Of a stretch of DNA of 64,000 nucleotides, positions 27,065 through 37,234 are shown piece by piece (position 1 is the first letter of the stretch; each line of letters opens with the position of its first letter). The position numbers were made by a program, and so were the translations under genes. Origin of the DNA: Paraglaciecola arctica BSs20135 (GTDB taxonomy: Bacteria; Pseudomonadota; Gammaproteobacteria; Enterobacterales; Alteromonadaceae); the NCBI RefSeq assembly GCF_000314995.1, contig NZ_BAEO01000010.1, positions 62,001-126,000 on the forward strand, given 5' to 3'. The notes below the pieces were generated by a model. That model saw nothing but the letters and a program-made list of their open reading frames with translations, did no database searches and was not told the DNA's origin.

Positions 27065-29179
27065 TTAAAACTGGTAAGTCGCACCGGCATTGATGGTCAT
27101 GCCCAAACCTTTATGGTTGTACCCATTGTAGGTATAGACTTGGGAGCGGCTAGGATAATAATCATTGTTCAACAGGTTTTCTATGCCCATAAATATTTGC
27201 CAATTGTTACCTAGATCATAACTGCCATTTACGTTGACTAATTGATAACTATCAACAGGCCCTTGATCACCCACATATGCACCATCAACTTGGTCAAAAC
27301 GTTTGCGATCACCCACATACAAATAATTCAAATTGATCCGTGCACCTTCAGCCGGTTGCCAGTTAACATTTAGGGTACCTTTAGGCGCGCTGATATCTTT
27401 ACCACCCAGATATACATCTAACTCGGTGTTTTTCCCTTCAACCCATGAGTAAGTAGCTGACAGATCTAAATTGTCTTGCACTCTATAGGTAACTAAACCC
27501 TCGTAACCATAAATTTCTTGAGGGGCGCGAACCGGCACATAAATGCCCGTTTCTTGGTTAAAGGTATTAGTTGTGCCTAGCTCAGAGGTACTACGATATG
27601 CCGAAAACTCAAAACGTAATGCGTCAAATTCAGAGGTGAAACCAATTTCGTAGTTATCAATGATCGATGCTTCGGTGTGAATAAGCGCAATATCAGTGAC
27701 GGTCGCCGTGCGCAACAAACGGCCGGTATCAGAAATATCCGCGCCTTGAGAGTAACTAATAAAAGGCCTAAACCCTTCACTTAAGTTGTAACGCAGGGCA
27801 ACGTTATAGGTGGTAGCTTTAAAATTTAAGGTGTCACCTGTTACATCAAAAGCGACAGAACATTGTTCTGCACTAATGCACAATCTAAGGGTGCTAAAGT
27901 CATCAACCTTTAAATCGATATTTTCATGGCGCACACCAGCCTTGATAATGATGTCATCCAGTAAAACCCATTTGGCTTGTAAAAAGCCCGCTATATTTTC
28001 CATGTCCATTTCTGGCACCCACATACGCCCATCAACTAAAGGCTGAGATGTCAGGTCATTAAGAGCATCAATACCGTAAATCACAGTAGTGTCTATATCA
28101 TGCCAGGTAAATTGACTGTTGAAGGTGGCACGTAGTCCCTTTTTTTCAGATTCGATAACCGACTGACCACCATCAAAACCTTCATCAGGATTGGCCAAAT
28201 TAGTCGAGAAGAAAAAAGTATTCTCTATGGTTTGTGAGTACGCATCCACAGTTAGCTGTGTATTGGTGAATATTTCATCATCCGTATATTTCAACATAAA
28301 ATTGTGATTTTCTGGGCCTTGAGGCTCGCCTATAAGAGTCGCTCCGCCATCGACTTCAATGGCATAAGTTTTCACGCCTAAATTCACATTCCCCACAATA
28401 TTAGTTAAGTCGGTATCTTGTATTGATTTAAAGTAGTTGTAGGTAAGTTGTAGGTTTTTACTGTCGTCAAACTGATAACCCAATTTGGTAAAATAGTTTT
28501 CTGTGTTGGTATCGGTTAAACCATAAGTCAGACCTAGAATATCTCCTTCGGCATCCCGCTGTACTCCATTTTCCTCATAACTCGCATTTAACACGTAGCT
28601 AAATTTATCAAGCTTGCCATTAATTCCTGCATCTACCCTAGCCCCAAAGGAGTCTTCAAACTTGGTGCCACTAAAACGTGAAGCAACAGTCAAATGGCCG
28701 GAAACGGGTTTGTCCTTGGCAGCTTTTTTAGTGATGTAGTTAATGATCCCCCCTGCAGCTCCGTTGCCGTATACAGAAGTAGCGCCTTTTATCACTTCGA
28801 TTCTTTCAATAGTACTGGCATCTAAGCTGCGAACACCTAACGACCCATTGCGTAATGGCGTCGATTGCGGCACACCATCAATCATAATTAACGGTGCGCG
28901 GCCTCTTAAGGTTTGTCCGGAGTTACTGGAAGTCCCAGTGGACGGCGCTAAACCTGGCACCAAAGTAGCTAAAAGTGATTGTAATTCGCTGGTCACCTTA
29001 AGTTGATCTTGGATCTGCTGCTGAGTAATGACTACAACAGATGCGGGTACTTCATCAATACTTTCGACGATGCGACTACCGGTTACTATGACTCTTTCTA
29101 CATCATAATTGTTGTTACTTTGGGCGTGAAGACTGGCGCTGACTATAAAAGAAAGAAGTGATAAAGAAGCATACTGCAT
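27065..29179 (-). CDS. TonB-dependent siderophore-type receptor
   Basis: A 704-residue receptor with a signal peptide (about 1-19), a TonB box VERVIVTGSRI, and a full plug with QTLRGRAPLIMIDGVPQ, IERIEVIKGATSVYGNGAAGG and IINYIT. The barrel ends GATYQF, a classic C-terminal Phe. The plug is of the catecholate/hydroxamate siderophore receptor type. A Fur-like box lies about 40 bases upstream, and a PepSY membrane protein follows, so iron-regulated ferric-siderophore uptake is the best reading. Confidence 0.92.
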   Translation of the reverse strand: MQYASLSLLSFIVSASLHAQSNNNYDVERVIVTGSRIVESIDEVPASVVVITQQQIQDQLKVTSELQSLLATLVPGLAPSTGTSSNSGQTLRGRAPLIMIDGVPQSTPLRNGSLGVRSLDASTIERIEVIKGATSVYGNGAAGGIINYITKKAAKDKPVSGHLTVASRFSGTKFEDSFGARVDAGINGKLDKFSYVLNASYEENGVQRDAEGDILGLTYGLTDTNTENYFTKLGYQFDDSKNLQLTYNYFKSIQDTDLTNIVGNVNLGVKTYAIEVDGGATLIGEPQGPENHNFMLKYTDDEIFTNTQLTVDAYSQTIENTFFFSTNLANPDEGFDGGQSVIESEKKGLRATFNSQFTWHDIDTTVIYGIDALNDLTSQPLVDGRMWVPEMDMENIAGFLQAKWVLLDDIIIKAGVRHENIDLKVDDFSTLRLCISAEQCSVAFDVTGDTLNFKATTYNVALRYNLSEGFRPFISYSQGADISDTGRLLRTATVTDIALIHTEASIIDNYEIGFTSEFDALRFEFSAYRSTSELGTTNTFNQETGIYVPVRAPQEIYGYEGLVTYRVQDNLDLSATYSWVEGKNTELDVYLGGKDISAPKGTLNVNWQPAEGARINLNYLYVGDRKRFDQVDGAYVGDQGPVDSYQLVNVNGSYDLGNNWQIFMGIENLLNNDYYPSRSQVYTYNGYNHKGLGMTINAGATYQF

Positions 29180-29216
29180 GGTGTGTCCAATTGATTATGT
29201 TACAAAAGACAGCAAT

Positions 29217-29235
29217 GGTAATGACAATCATTCCT
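29217..29235. promoter_or_regulatory. Predicted Fur box upstream of the siderophore receptor
   Basis: GGTAATGACAATCATTCCT matches 14 of 19 positions of the classic Fur consensus (GATAATGATAATCATTATC), including the AATGA..ATCATT core. It lies 38 bases before the receptor start codon. Confidence 0.7.
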
Positions 29236-29440
29236 ATTTGCAACATGTGAATTGAACTTTACTTATATGAGTAACTCGTCAACAAAATTGGGATTGGGAG
29301 GCATTTAGCGCGATCAGCTTATTTAAGCTTTTGTCGTGACATGCTTAAATGATTCAAACTCTTATTGGAATTATACGGATTGGTATTACTATATATTTTC
29401 ACCACTAATTTTAATGTCAGGCGCAAATAAAGGCGTCAAC

Positions 29441-29734
29441 TCAAACATAAATATCCAAATGTTTGGGTCCTTTAGGTTTTTTCTGGTCGCTGTCTTCAGC
29501 TACTTTGTTAACTTGAGTAGTATCGGTATCAGACTCAGGCTCAGAGCTTTGCTCTTTTTTGTTTTGTTGTTGCTTTTTCCGCGCGTCTTTTTCCTCGTTC
29601 TTTAGTTCTTTTTCCTCATCACTTAAGGCGCGTAATTTTTCTTGTCTATCAATTTTGGCCACTTTTTGACTGTCATGGGCAATAGGTACTTTGCCCTCAC
29701 GGGGTAGTATTGAAAATAAAAGGTCGCTAGTCAT
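29441..29734 (-). CDS. Small highly charged hypothetical protein
   Basis: A 97-residue protein preceded by AGAGAGG four bases before the ATG, which supports expression. The N-terminus is MTSDLLFSILPREGKVPI. The remainder is dominated by Lys, Glu, Gln and Asp (for example SDEEKELKNEEKDARKKQQQ), probably disordered or coiled-coil, with no Cys and no membrane segment. It ends PKHLDIYV. I recognise no family. It lies divergent from the his operon leader region. Confidence 0.65.
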   Translation of the reverse strand: MTSDLLFSILPREGKVPIAHDSQKVAKIDRQEKLRALSDEEKELKNEEKDARKKQQQNKKEQSSEPESDTDTTQVNKVAEDSDQKKPKGPKHLDIYV

Positions 29735-29881
29735 AATTCCTCTCTATTTAACAAAAAAGGGTTAACAGTTATTTTGACAACTTTTTTGGCTATTTTGTTC
29801 ATAAAACATTCAATCTCTAGATTGTAAACTAACTTAGTTGATTTAATTGTAAGAAAGCAACGACTTTCTCCCGAAATATTC

Positions 29882-29910
29882 TTGCATTAATCGGGTCGAT
29901 TGCATAATGT
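29882..29910 (+). promoter_or_regulatory. Predicted his operon promoter
   Basis: TTGCAT (29882-29887) lies 15 bases before CATAAT (29903-29908), or 17 bases before the weaker TAATGT (29905-29910). It precedes the histidine leader peptide by about 40 bases. The position fits; the hexamers are only moderate. Confidence 0.45.
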
Positions 29911-29951
29911 AAGCGCCATTGAAGCGCAGTGATTTAAAAGACCCCAAAATT

Positions 29952-29999
29952 ATGAACATTACCTTGAAAGCAGTCGTCCATCATCACCATATAGCTTAA
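29952..29999 (+). CDS. hisL: his operon leader peptide
   Basis: A 15-codon frame (MNITLKAVVHHHHIA) containing four consecutive His codons, followed by a Rho-independent terminator hairpin and then hisG. This is the classic layout of transcription attenuation. When charged histidyl-tRNA is scarce, a ribosome stalls at the His codons and the terminator does not form. No strong ribosome binding site is visible upstream. Confidence 0.88.
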   Translation: MNITLKAVVHHHHIA

Positions 30000-30057
30000 C
30001 CTTTCAGGTATTTGCTGGGAGGTCTATTGGATCCTTCTAGCGGCGCAGACACACTCT

Positions 30058-30094
30058 AAACCCTCGGAAGGCATCTTTCGGGGGTTTTTCTTTT
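30058..30094 (+). terminator. his operon attenuator terminator
   Basis: CCCTCGGAAG (30061-30070) pairs with CTTTCGGGGG (30075-30084) over ten bases (two G.U) around a GCAT loop, followed by TTTTTCTTTT. The flanking AAA/TTT can extend the stem. It lies 60 bases past the leader stop and about 50 bases before hisG. Confidence 0.88.
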
Positions 30095-30146
30095 GCGGCT
30101 CTATAGCAAATTAAGTGATAAATTTTAAAATAGGATTGAGAACAAT

Positions 30147-31046
30147 ATGAGTGACAGCAGCAGACTTCGTATAGCAGTACAGAAAAAAGGTCGACTTAGC
30201 GACGACAGCATCGCCTTGTTAAAAGCGATAGGCATTAAATTGCAAATTCGTGATCGTTTGTTGATTGCTCATTCGACTAATCAACCTATCGACTTATTAT
30301 TAGTGCGTGACGACGACATTCCCGGTTTAGTTATGGATGGTGTAGTTGATTTAGGTTTTATCGGCCAAAACGAGCTAGAAGAAAAAATGCTCGAACGCCA
30401 AGCAGCCGGTAAAAAAGCTGAATACATTGAGCTTAGACGCCTTGATTACGGCGGTTGCCGCTTATCTATTGCCGTTCCTAACGAAATGGATTATCAAGGT
30501 ATACAATCTTTACAAGGCAAAAAAGTGGCCACCACTTACCCTTTCTTGTTAGAACGTTTTTTCAAAGAAAAGAACATTAACGCCAGCACTGTAATGTTAA
30601 CAGGCTCTGTGGAAGTGGCCCCTCGTGCCGGTGTCGCCGATGCCATTTGTGACTTGGTATCAACAGGTGCCACCCTTGAAGCTAATGGCTTACAAGAAGC
30701 AGACGAAATATTTGTATCAAAGGCTGTATTTATTCAGCGCGCTGGCGAAATGCCCGAAGCAAAACAAGCTTTGATCAGTAAAATGTTGCCACGCATGGAT
30801 GGCGTGACTCAGGCTAAAGAAAGTAAGTACATTATGTTACATGCGCCTAAAGCTTATTTAGAACAGGTGAAAAGTTTACTACCAGGCTCTGAAAATCCTA
30901 CCGTTTTACCTTTATCTGGTAATGACAACCTTGTTGCTATCCACGTAGTCAGCCCAGAAACCTTATTTTGGGAAACCATGGAAAAACTCAAAGCATTAGG
31001 TTGTAGTTCGATTTTAGTGATGCCAATTGAAAAGATGATGTCTTAG
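30147..31046 (+). CDS. hisG: ATP phosphoribosyltransferase (long form)
   Basis: It catalyses the first committed step of histidine synthesis, joining ATP and PRPP to form phosphoribosyl-ATP. At 299 residues it is the long form with a C-terminal ACT-like regulatory domain for histidine feedback, so it needs no HisZ. It shows [14 protein letters not shown] at the start, the [20 protein letters not shown] segment and the phosphate-binding [20 protein letters not shown] region. AGGA precedes the start. It is the first structural gene after the attenuator. Confidence 0.97.
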   Translation: MSDSSRLRIAVQKKGRLSDDSIALLKAIGIKLQIRDRLLIAHSTNQPIDLLLVRDDDIPGLVMDGVVDLGFIGQNELEEKMLERQAAGKKAEYIELRRLDYGGCRLSIAVPNEMDYQGIQSLQGKKVATTYPFLLERFFKEKNINASTVMLTGSVEVAPRAGVADAICDLVSTGATLEANGLQEADEIFVSKAVFIQRAGEMPEAKQALISKMLPRMDGVTQAKESKYIMLHAPKAYLEQVKSLLPGSENPTVLPLSGNDNLVAIHVVSPETLFWETMEKLKALGCSSILVMPIEKMMS

Positions 31047-31104
31047 GCAAAAATAGGATTTAACTAAGAATTAAGAGCAGAATTTAGTAAAAGGCCAAAT
31101 AGTC

Positions 31105-32406
31105 ATGCAAATATGGGCACAACTGAACCCAAGTGAACAAGCTGAACTGCTGAGCAGACCGGCGCTTTCTGATAGCCAAGCCTTGAGCGATACTGTGGCT
31201 GATATTATTCAGCAAGTAAAAGATCAGGGCGACAAAGCCTTATTGGCTTTTACTGAACGTTTTGATGGAGCCAAATTAAAGAGTTTACGTTTTAGTGATG
31301 CGTCACTCAGTAGTTTTGCCAGCGAAATAAAACCTGAAGTTAAATGGGCTATTGATCAAGCCTACGCCAATATCAAAGCATTTCATCAGGCTCAATACCC
31401 CAAAGATGTGCTTGTTGAAACCACACCAGGTGTGGTTTGTGAACTTAAACACGCACCTTTGGCATCAGTTGGGTTATATATTCCAGGTGGAACAGCTCCA
31501 CTTCCCTCAACTGTATTAATGTTAGGTGCTACTGCACAAGTAGCCGGTTGCGCCAGAAAAGTCCTCTGCACACCTCCGAACAAAGATGGCCAAATTGCTG
31601 TTGAAATTCGTTATGCCGCAAATTTGTGTGGAATTGACGAAATTTACTTAGTGGGTGGAGCACAGGCTATTGCAGCCTTAGCACTAGGTACTGAAAGCAT
31701 TACTAAAGTAGACAAAATTTTTGGCCCCGGAAACAGTTATGTCACCGAAGCCAAACAACAAGTTAGCCGCATTGCTGCAGGCCCGGCGATTGATATGCCA
31801 GCGGGTCCTTCTGAAGTATTAGTGATTGCTGATGCACAAGCCAATCCTGTTTTTGTTGCCTCTGACTTATTATCTCAAGCCGAACACGGCACAGATTCAC
31901 AAGCAGTATTGATATCCGATAGCAGCGATTTAATCGCAGCGGTAAAACAGCAAGTATCTTTGCAGCTAGCCACGTTAAGCAGAAAAGATATCGCTGAAAA
32001 GGCGATTCAGCACAGTCGTTATATTTTGACTGAGAGCTTAGAACAAGCTTATGAAGTCAGTAATGCTTACGCCCCAGAACACCTCATAATACAAATTGAA
32101 AATGCCCGGGATAGTTTAGATAAACTGACCAATGCCGGTTCAATTTTTGTGGGTCAGTGGTCGCCTGAATCGGCTGGTGATTATGCCAGTGGCACTAACC
32201 ATGTATTGCCAACTTATGGTTATGCACGTAACTATTCTAGCTTAGGCCTAGCCGACTTTATGCGCCGTTATACTGTGCAAGAACTGAGTTATCAAGGCTT
32301 ACAAAATATCGGTAATGCAATTATGGACTTAGCTGATGCTGAGGGTTTAGATGCCCATAGGCAAGCTGTAAAACTAAGATTGGAGACTGAAGGTGAGGGA
32401 TCATGA
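31105..32406 (+). CDS. hisD: Histidinol dehydrogenase
   Basis: A zinc-dependent NAD enzyme that oxidises histidinol to histidine in the last two steps. Its 433 residues are the family norm. Landmarks are VGLYIPGGTAPLPSTVLM, EIYLVGGAQAIAALA, DKIFGPGNSYV, IDMPAGPSEVLVIAD, LLSQAEHGTDSQ and SAGDYASGTNHVLPT, which carry the NAD-binding and zinc/catalytic Glu and His residues. It overlaps hisC by four bases (ATGA). Confidence 0.97.
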   Translation: MQIWAQLNPSEQAELLSRPALSDSQALSDTVADIIQQVKDQGDKALLAFTERFDGAKLKSLRFSDASLSSFASEIKPEVKWAIDQAYANIKAFHQAQYPKDVLVETTPGVVCELKHAPLASVGLYIPGGTAPLPSTVLMLGATAQVAGCARKVLCTPPNKDGQIAVEIRYAANLCGIDEIYLVGGAQAIAALALGTESITKVDKIFGPGNSYVTEAKQQVSRIAAGPAIDMPAGPSEVLVIADAQANPVFVASDLLSQAEHGTDSQAVLISDSSDLIAAVKQQVSLQLATLSRKDIAEKAIQHSRYILTESLEQAYEVSNAYAPEHLIIQIENARDSLDKLTNAGSIFVGQWSPESAGDYASGTNHVLPTYGYARNYSSLGLADFMRRYTVQELSYQGLQNIGNAIMDLADAEGLDAHRQAVKLRLETEGEGS

Positions 32407-33500
32407 GCGACCTAGTCAACAAGCTAATTTGCGAAAACCTTAAAGCGTTAAAGCCTTACGAATCTGCCAGACGTATCTTTGCTGGCGGCGACAGCGATAG
32501 CGAGACCTGGCTAAACGCCAATGAGTCGCCTTTTGCCAATGATTTTACTATCGACACGGCACATTTTAATCGTTATCCAGACTGCCAACCACCCAGCGTA
32601 TTATTGCCCTATGCAAAATATGCTGGTGTGCAAGCCAACCAGCTTTTGGTGAGTCGCGGTGCCGACGAAGGCATTGAGTTACTGATCCGTACTTTTTGCA
32701 CCCCTGGTAAAGACAGCATTCTAATCTGTCCACCCACTTATGGTATGTACGCCATCAGTGCTGAAACCAGCAATGTGGCTATCGAAAAAGCTCCGCTAAA
32801 GGCAGACTTTTCTTTAGACATTCCTGCGATTTTTGCTTACCAAGGTAAAGTAAACTTAGTATTTATTTGTTCACCGAATAACCCTACAGGCACTTCAGTA
32901 GGCAAAGCACAGCTTAAACAAGTATTAGAGCATTTTGCAGATTCAGCCTTAGTGGTAGTCGACGAAGCTTATATTGAATTTGATGCAGACAATACTTGGG
33001 CAACAGAACTTGCGGCCTACCCTAATTTAGTAATATTACGCACTTTATCCAAGGCGTTTGCCTTAGCAGGGTTACGTTGTGGTTTTACCTTAGCCAACAG
33101 CGAAGTAATTCAAAGCATTATGAAAGTGATTGCCCCCTACCCTATAGCAGATCCTGTAGCACAAATAGCCGCCCAAGCATTGAGTCCAAATGGGCTCAAA
33201 CAAATGGCCGAACAAGTTGAATATTTGTCGCAACAAAAGCAGTGGGTCAAACAACAATTAAATCAATTCCCGGAACTAGAATTAGTTGGTGACGATAAAG
33301 CCAATTTTATATTATTCCGCTATTCGAAAAAACAAGGGTTAATGGACTTTTTGGTGGCCAACTCAGTACTTATTCGCGACCAATCAAAACAAATAAATTT
33401 AGATAATTGCCTGCGTATTACGCTTGGCACTCAACTACAAAATGAAAAGTTGCTAGCGTTAATGGCGAGCTTTTTTAAACAGCAGGAAACATCAGCATGA
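32403..33500 (+). CDS. hisC: Histidinol-phosphate aminotransferase
   Basis: A PLP enzyme (fold type I) converting imidazole acetol phosphate to histidinol phosphate. Its 365 residues include the substrate-side [25 protein letters not shown] and the PLP lysine in [16 protein letters not shown]. The C-terminal NCLRITLGT carries the Arg that binds the substrate phosphate or carboxylate. It overlaps both hisD and hisB by four bases, so translation is coupled. Confidence 0.96.
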   Translation: MSDLVNKLICENLKALKPYESARRIFAGGDSDSETWLNANESPFANDFTIDTAHFNRYPDCQPPSVLLPYAKYAGVQANQLLVSRGADEGIELLIRTFCTPGKDSILICPPTYGMYAISAETSNVAIEKAPLKADFSLDIPAIFAYQGKVNLVFICSPNNPTGTSVGKAQLKQVLEHFADSALVVVDEAYIEFDADNTWATELAAYPNLVILRTLSKAFALAGLRCGFTLANSEVIQSIMKVIAPYPIADPVAQIAAQALSPNGLKQMAEQVEYLSQQKQWVKQQLNQFPELELVGDDKANFILFRYSKKQGLMDFLVANSVLIRDQSKQINLDNCLRITLGTQLQNEKLLALMASFFKQQETSA

Positions 33501-34567
33501 GTCAACAACCACTTCTTTTTATCGATCGTGACGGTACTTTGGTTGAAGAGCCAGCCATTGATAAACAACTTGATAGCTTAGAAAAGTTAGTATTTGAACC
33601 ACAAGTTCTACCAGTATTGCTGAAGCTACAACAAAATGGTTTCCGACTAATAATGGTGTCGAATCAAGATGGATTGGGTACCGATAGTTTTCCTCAAGCT
33701 GATTTTGACTTAGCCCACAATAAGATGATGGACATTTTTACGAGTCAAGGCGTAACCTTTGACGATGTATTGATTTGTCCTCACTTTGATAGTGACAACT
33801 GCACTTGCCGCAAACCTAAATTAGGTTTAGTTAAAGACTATTTGCAACAAGGCAAAGTCGATTTCACTCGCTCTTTTGTCATAGGCGACCGCGATACTGA
33901 TATGCAACTAGCTGAAAACATGGGCATAGTGGGTATTAAGTACAATCGCGAAACTAACAACTGGCAGAACATTGAAAAACAATTATTGGCATCTAGTCGT
34001 GTTGCCACTGTGGTACGTAAAACCTCAGAAACTAATATTAATGTTACTGTCGATTTAGACTCCACAGCTAAATCAACTATCGAAACGGGTCTTGGCTTTT
34101 TTGACCATATGCTTGATCAAATCGCCACTCATGGCGGTTTTGAACTAAACCTAACCGTTGATGGTGATTTACATATTGATGATCACCACAGCGTAGAAGA
34201 TACCGCACTTGCACTAGGCGAAGCGATTAAAAAAGCCTTAGGCGACAAACGTGGTATTGGCCGTTTTGGTTTTGCCTTGCCAATGGATGAGTGCCGAGCT
34301 GAATGTATTATGGATATATCCAACCGCCCACATTTAAAATTTGATGCCGAATTCAGCCGTGATCAAGTCGGCGAAATGGCCACTGAAATGGTGCCACATT
34401 TTTTCTATTCTATTGCCCAAGCAATGGGTTTGTCGCTGCACTTGTCGACTACTGAAGGCAATGCTCATCATCAAGTAGAAAGTTTGTTTAAAGTGTTTGG
34501 CCGTGCGCTGCGTCAAGCGATCCATAAGCAAGGTGAAGCTTTACCAAGCAGTAAAGGAACCTTGTAA
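33497..34567 (+). CDS. hisB: Bifunctional histidinol-phosphatase / imidazoleglycerol-phosphate dehydratase
   Basis: A 356-residue fusion. Residues about 1-165 are a HAD phosphatase with nucleophile Asp10 and Asp12 in FIDRDGTL and a zinc-binding loop around [14 protein letters not shown]. Residues about 166-356 are the dehydratase, with the two metal-binding motifs [16 protein letters not shown] and [15 protein letters not shown]. This fused form is typical of enterobacteria and relatives. It lies between hisC (four-base overlap) and hisH (two-base gap). Confidence 0.97.
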   Translation: MSQQPLLFIDRDGTLVEEPAIDKQLDSLEKLVFEPQVLPVLLKLQQNGFRLIMVSNQDGLGTDSFPQADFDLAHNKMMDIFTSQGVTFDDVLICPHFDSDNCTCRKPKLGLVKDYLQQGKVDFTRSFVIGDRDTDMQLAENMGIVGIKYNRETNNWQNIEKQLLASSRVATVVRKTSETNINVTVDLDSTAKSTIETGLGFFDHMLDQIATHGGFELNLTVDGDLHIDDHHSVEDTALALGEAIKKALGDKRGIGRFGFALPMDECRAECIMDISNRPHLKFDAEFSRDQVGEMATEMVPHFFYSIAQAMGLSLHLSTTEGNAHHQVESLFKVFGRALRQAIHKQGEALPSSKGTL

Positions 34568-34569
34568 CT

Positions 34570-35175
34570 ATGGCCACACAAAATATTGTAATTGTGAATA
34601 CTGGCTGCGCGAATATTTCATCGGTAAAATTTGCCGTTGAACGTTTGGGTAACCAAGTCACTGTTAGTGATGATTTAGCGATTATTCAACAAGCCGACAA
34701 AGTGTTTCTACCCGGTGTAGGTAGCGCTAATGCAGCCATGGCTAGCATTGAGAAAAAACAACTTATCAGTTGTATTCAAGGCCTAACTCAACCTGTACTA
34801 GGCATATGTTTAGGTATGCAGTTGATGGTTGAAAAATCAGAAGAAAGCCTTAGCGATAACACCCCTTGTTTAGGTCTTATTCCCGGACAAGTAAAACGTA
34901 TGCAAGTAGGCGATTTGCGTCTCCCACATATGGGTTGGAATACTGTTACCCCCGTTGCCGATGCACCTTTGTTTAAAGGTATAGATAACCAGAGCTATTT
35001 TTATTTTGTACACAGTTTTGCAGTCGCCATATCAGAATTCACTATGGCCAGTTGCCAGTACGGTATGGACTTTTCTGCAGCGCTTCACAAAGACAACTTT
35101 TTTGGTGTGCAATTTCACCCTGAACGCTCAAGCGATGCAGGTGCACACCTTTTGAAAAACTTTATTGATTTATAA
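34570..35175 (+). CDS. hisH: Imidazole glycerol phosphate synthase, glutamine amidotransferase subunit
   Basis: A class I glutamine amidotransferase that feeds ammonia to HisF. The catalytic Cys80 sits in LGICLGMQLM, and His183 and Glu185 in FHPERSSDAG complete the triad; FLPGVGSA is the oxyanion-side loop. The 201-residue length is normal. Its HisF partner is encoded about 2 kb downstream, after hisA and an inserted aminotransferase gene. Confidence 0.96.
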   Translation: MATQNIVIVNTGCANISSVKFAVERLGNQVTVSDDLAIIQQADKVFLPGVGSANAAMASIEKKQLISCIQGLTQPVLGICLGMQLMVEKSEESLSDNTPCLGLIPGQVKRMQVGDLRLPHMGWNTVTPVADAPLFKGIDNQSYFYFVHSFAVAISEFTMASCQYGMDFSAALHKDNFFGVQFHPERSSDAGAHLLKNFIDL

Positions 35176-35190
35176 AAGACAGAGTAATAA

Positions 35191-35952
<762 letters not shown>

Positions 35953-36010
35953 TAACAGCAACATATCGCAAACAAACTATTTTAAAAACATAACAAATTA
36001 GGAAATTATC

Positions 36011-37009
36011 ATGGCGGCTTTTGGTACAGTGTTTATGCCTCATATGGCGTTCACTACCTTTGAAAATAATCATTGGAATGAAGCAACAATAGTTGCATCT
36101 GACAGCATTCAATTACATCCTGGTGCCCATGTTTTGCATTACTCAAGCACTTGCTTTGAAGGATTAAAAGCCTTTAAACATGAAGATGGCAGCGTTCACG
36201 TTTTCCGTATGGATCAGAACCTCAATCGTTTTGATCAAAGCAGTCGTTTGTTGTCATTGCCAGACATTGACCAAGCACAAGTATCTAAGATGATTTTGGA
36301 CATTGTTGAGCAATACAGTGCTGATATTCCAGAACCACCTGGGTCTATGTATATCCGTCCTACTCACATTGGCACTGAAGCAGCGATTGGCAAAGCCGCG
36401 GCACCTAGTATAAGTTCCATGTTATATGTACTGATTTCTCCGGTAGGTGACTACTTTGCGGGCGGTTCTAAGCCTCTTAGAGTGTTACTCGATGAAACCG
36501 GCATGCGCTGTGCACCGCATATGGGCATGATCAAAAGTGGTGGTAATTACGCCAGTGCGCTAGGTCCAATTTTAGCCGCGAAGCGTGATGTACAAGCCGA
36601 TCAAATATTGTTCTGTCCTAATGGTGACGTTCAAGAAACTGGCGCAGCCAATTTCTTATTGATTGACGGCAACGAAATCATTACTAAAGCATTGGATTCC
36701 AGTTTTTTACATGGTGTCACCCGTAATTCAATTTTAACTTTAGCAGCAGATTTGGGCATGAAAGTCACTGAAACCCAATTAAGTGTTGATGAGTTATTAA
36801 CAAGAGCAGCCAAACCCAATGTTGAAGCAGCGTTATCGGGCACAGCAGCGGTACTTACATCAGTTGGCACTCTTATTCATAACGGTAAAGAACACGCTGT
36901 AGGTACAGGCGAACACGGCCCAACAACTCAAAAGTTGCGCCAAGCTCTGAATGATATTCAGTGGGGCAAAGCACCAGATACCCACAATTGGTTGACTCGA
37001 GTCGGGTAA
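36011..37009 (+). CDS. ilvE: Branched-chain amino acid aminotransferase (class IV), inside the his operon
   Basis: A 332-residue fold-type IV PLP enzyme that interconverts branched-chain amino acids and their 2-oxo acids. Landmarks are YSSTCFEGLKAFKHEDGSV, MYIRPTHIGTE, the PLP lysine Lys175 in MIKSGGNYASALGP, and VQETGAANFLLIDG. The length and YSST..EGLKAF pattern fit the larger IlvE type seen in actinobacteria and eukaryotes rather than the E. coli type. It lies 58 bases after hisA and 225 bases before hisF, in the same direction. It is either co-transcribed with the his genes or a past insertion into the operon. Confidence 0.9.
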   Translation: MAAFGTVFMPHMAFTTFENNHWNEATIVASDSIQLHPGAHVLHYSSTCFEGLKAFKHEDGSVHVFRMDQNLNRFDQSSRLLSLPDIDQAQVSKMILDIVEQYSADIPEPPGSMYIRPTHIGTEAAIGKAAAPSISSMLYVLISPVGDYFAGGSKPLRVLLDETGMRCAPHMGMIKSGGNYASALGPILAAKRDVQADQILFCPNGDVQETGAANFLLIDGNEIITKALDSSFLHGVTRNSILTLAADLGMKVTETQLSVDELLTRAAKPNVEAALSGTAAVLTSVGTLIHNGKEHAVGTGEHGPTTQKLRQALNDIQWGKAPDTHNWLTRVG

Positions 37010-37043
37010 GAGCAGCTTTGAGATTCAAGCAAAAAGATATTGC

Positions 37044-37120
37044 ACCACAGAGGTCACAGAGCGCTTCGCTGCACAGAGAAAATCAAAATATTTTTATATT
37101 GTCTCTGTGTCCTCTGTGGT
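37044..37120. repeat. Palindromic ACCACAGAGG repeat element (copy between ilvE and hisF)
   Basis: A 77-base unit with perfect ten-base inverted ends, ACCACAGAGG and CCTCTGTGGT. Its left arm, with CACAGAGCGCTTCGCTG, is the reverse complement of the right arms of the copies at 38033-38124 and 38170-38261. Confidence 0.8.
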
Positions 37121-37126
37121 TAAAAA

Positions 37127-37186
37127 TGTTTTTGTTTTTGTTTTAGTTTTAGTTTTTGTTTTTGTTTTTGTTTTTGTTTTATTTTT
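37127..37186. repeat. GTTTTT microsatellite
   Basis: About ten near-perfect hexamers of GTTTTT or AGTTTT type directly after the palindromic repeat and about 50 bases before hisF. A long U-tract in the transcript is expected and could influence termination or readthrough. Confidence 0.8.
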
Positions 37187-37234
37187 GCTCGCGGTTCGCG
37201 GCTAAAAACTCAAAACTTTTTATAAGGTTTTTTT

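Noticed and set aside
29336-29605. 89-codon plus-strand frame opposite the small charged protein
   Set aside because: Its hydrophobic translation is the mirror of the Lys/Glu-rich minus-strand gene, which has a strong ribosome binding site.
36961-37146. 61-codon frame overlapping the ilvE end
   Set aside because: It spans the ilvE terminus and a palindromic repeat; no family similarity.
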